This document shows, piece after piece, positions 5,201 through 5,218 of a stretch of 5,218 nt of DNA. Position 1 is the first letter of the stretch; every line of letters starts with the position of its first letter. The stretch spans positions 1-5,218 of the forward strand of contig JABFXT010000285.1 in assembly GCA_013361595.1 (NCBI GenBank), read 5' to 3'. The notes under the pieces were generated by a model, which was not told the DNA's origin, searched no databases, and was given only the letters and a program-made list of their open reading frames with translations. This DNA comes from Nocardia sp. (GTDB taxonomy: Bacteria; Actinomycetota; Actinomycetes; Mycobacteriales; Mycobacteriaceae). Both the position numbers and the translations under genes were made by a program.

Positions 5201-5218
5201 TCATGCGTCGTCGCAGCA
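5201..5218 (-). other. Possible 3' end of an upstream operon gene
   Basis: Reading leftwards from the window edge, one frame gives five codons (CCDDA) and then TGA at 5203-5201, 17 bases before the large-subunit ATG. If real, it is the tail of a cotranscribed upstream gene. Eighteen bases cannot prove coding, so this rests only on tight spacing and on how often such genes occur in operons. Confidence 0.2.

Overview
The window reads as chromosomal DNA of a high-GC actinobacterium. A Nocardia- or Rhodococcus-like member of the Mycobacteriales fits best. The reasons are strong G/C preference at third codon positions, an Rv1155-like F420/PPOX-family protein, a two-subunit FadE-type acyl-CoA dehydrogenase pair, and an Ala/Pro/Lys-rich tail protein with repeated KGLAMKSGFKRPGAKAPG units. 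Genus is inferred from family resemblance recalled from memory, not from a search.

Layout, left to right. (1) Positions 1-501 (+) hold the end of a low-complexity Ala/Pro/Lys/Glu-rich reading frame with two exact and one degenerate copy of a basic repeat. Its frame is interrupted by TAG at 10-12. A very strong hairpin (520-558) follows the stop. (2) 682-1113 (-) encodes a small flavin/F420-binding split-barrel protein of the PPOX class. (3) A 103-bp divergent spacer (1114-1216), with operator-like half-sites, separates it from 1217-1993 (+), a PhyH-type Fe(II)/2-oxoglutarate dioxygenase. (4) 2048-2701 (+) is a Uma2-family (DUF820) PD-(D/E)xK protein. It has visibly lower GC and its own -10 element, placed for leaderless transcription. 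(5) A 104-bp convergent spacer with GC-rich hairpins leads to (6) two genes on the minus strand, 3951-5183 and 2806-3951. They are the large and small subunits of a pimeloyl-CoA-dehydrogenase-type (PimC/PimD, FadE-like) acyl-CoA dehydrogenase. Their stop and start codons overlap as TGATG.

The two dehydrogenase genes almost certainly work together. The large subunit keeps the HER catalytic glutamate; the small subunit lacks a glutamate at both positions used by this superfamily. The pair therefore probably forms a heteromeric enzyme for a beta-oxidation step on an acyl-CoA whose identity the window does not reveal. The rest of that operon lies beyond the right edge. The PPOX protein and the dioxygenase may share a control region, but no common pathway can be shown. 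I see no tRNA, rRNA, CRISPR array, insertion sequence or phage gene. No convincing new multi-gene system is visible. The most unusual parts are the interrupted repeat-tail gene at the left edge and the transferred-looking Uma2 gene.
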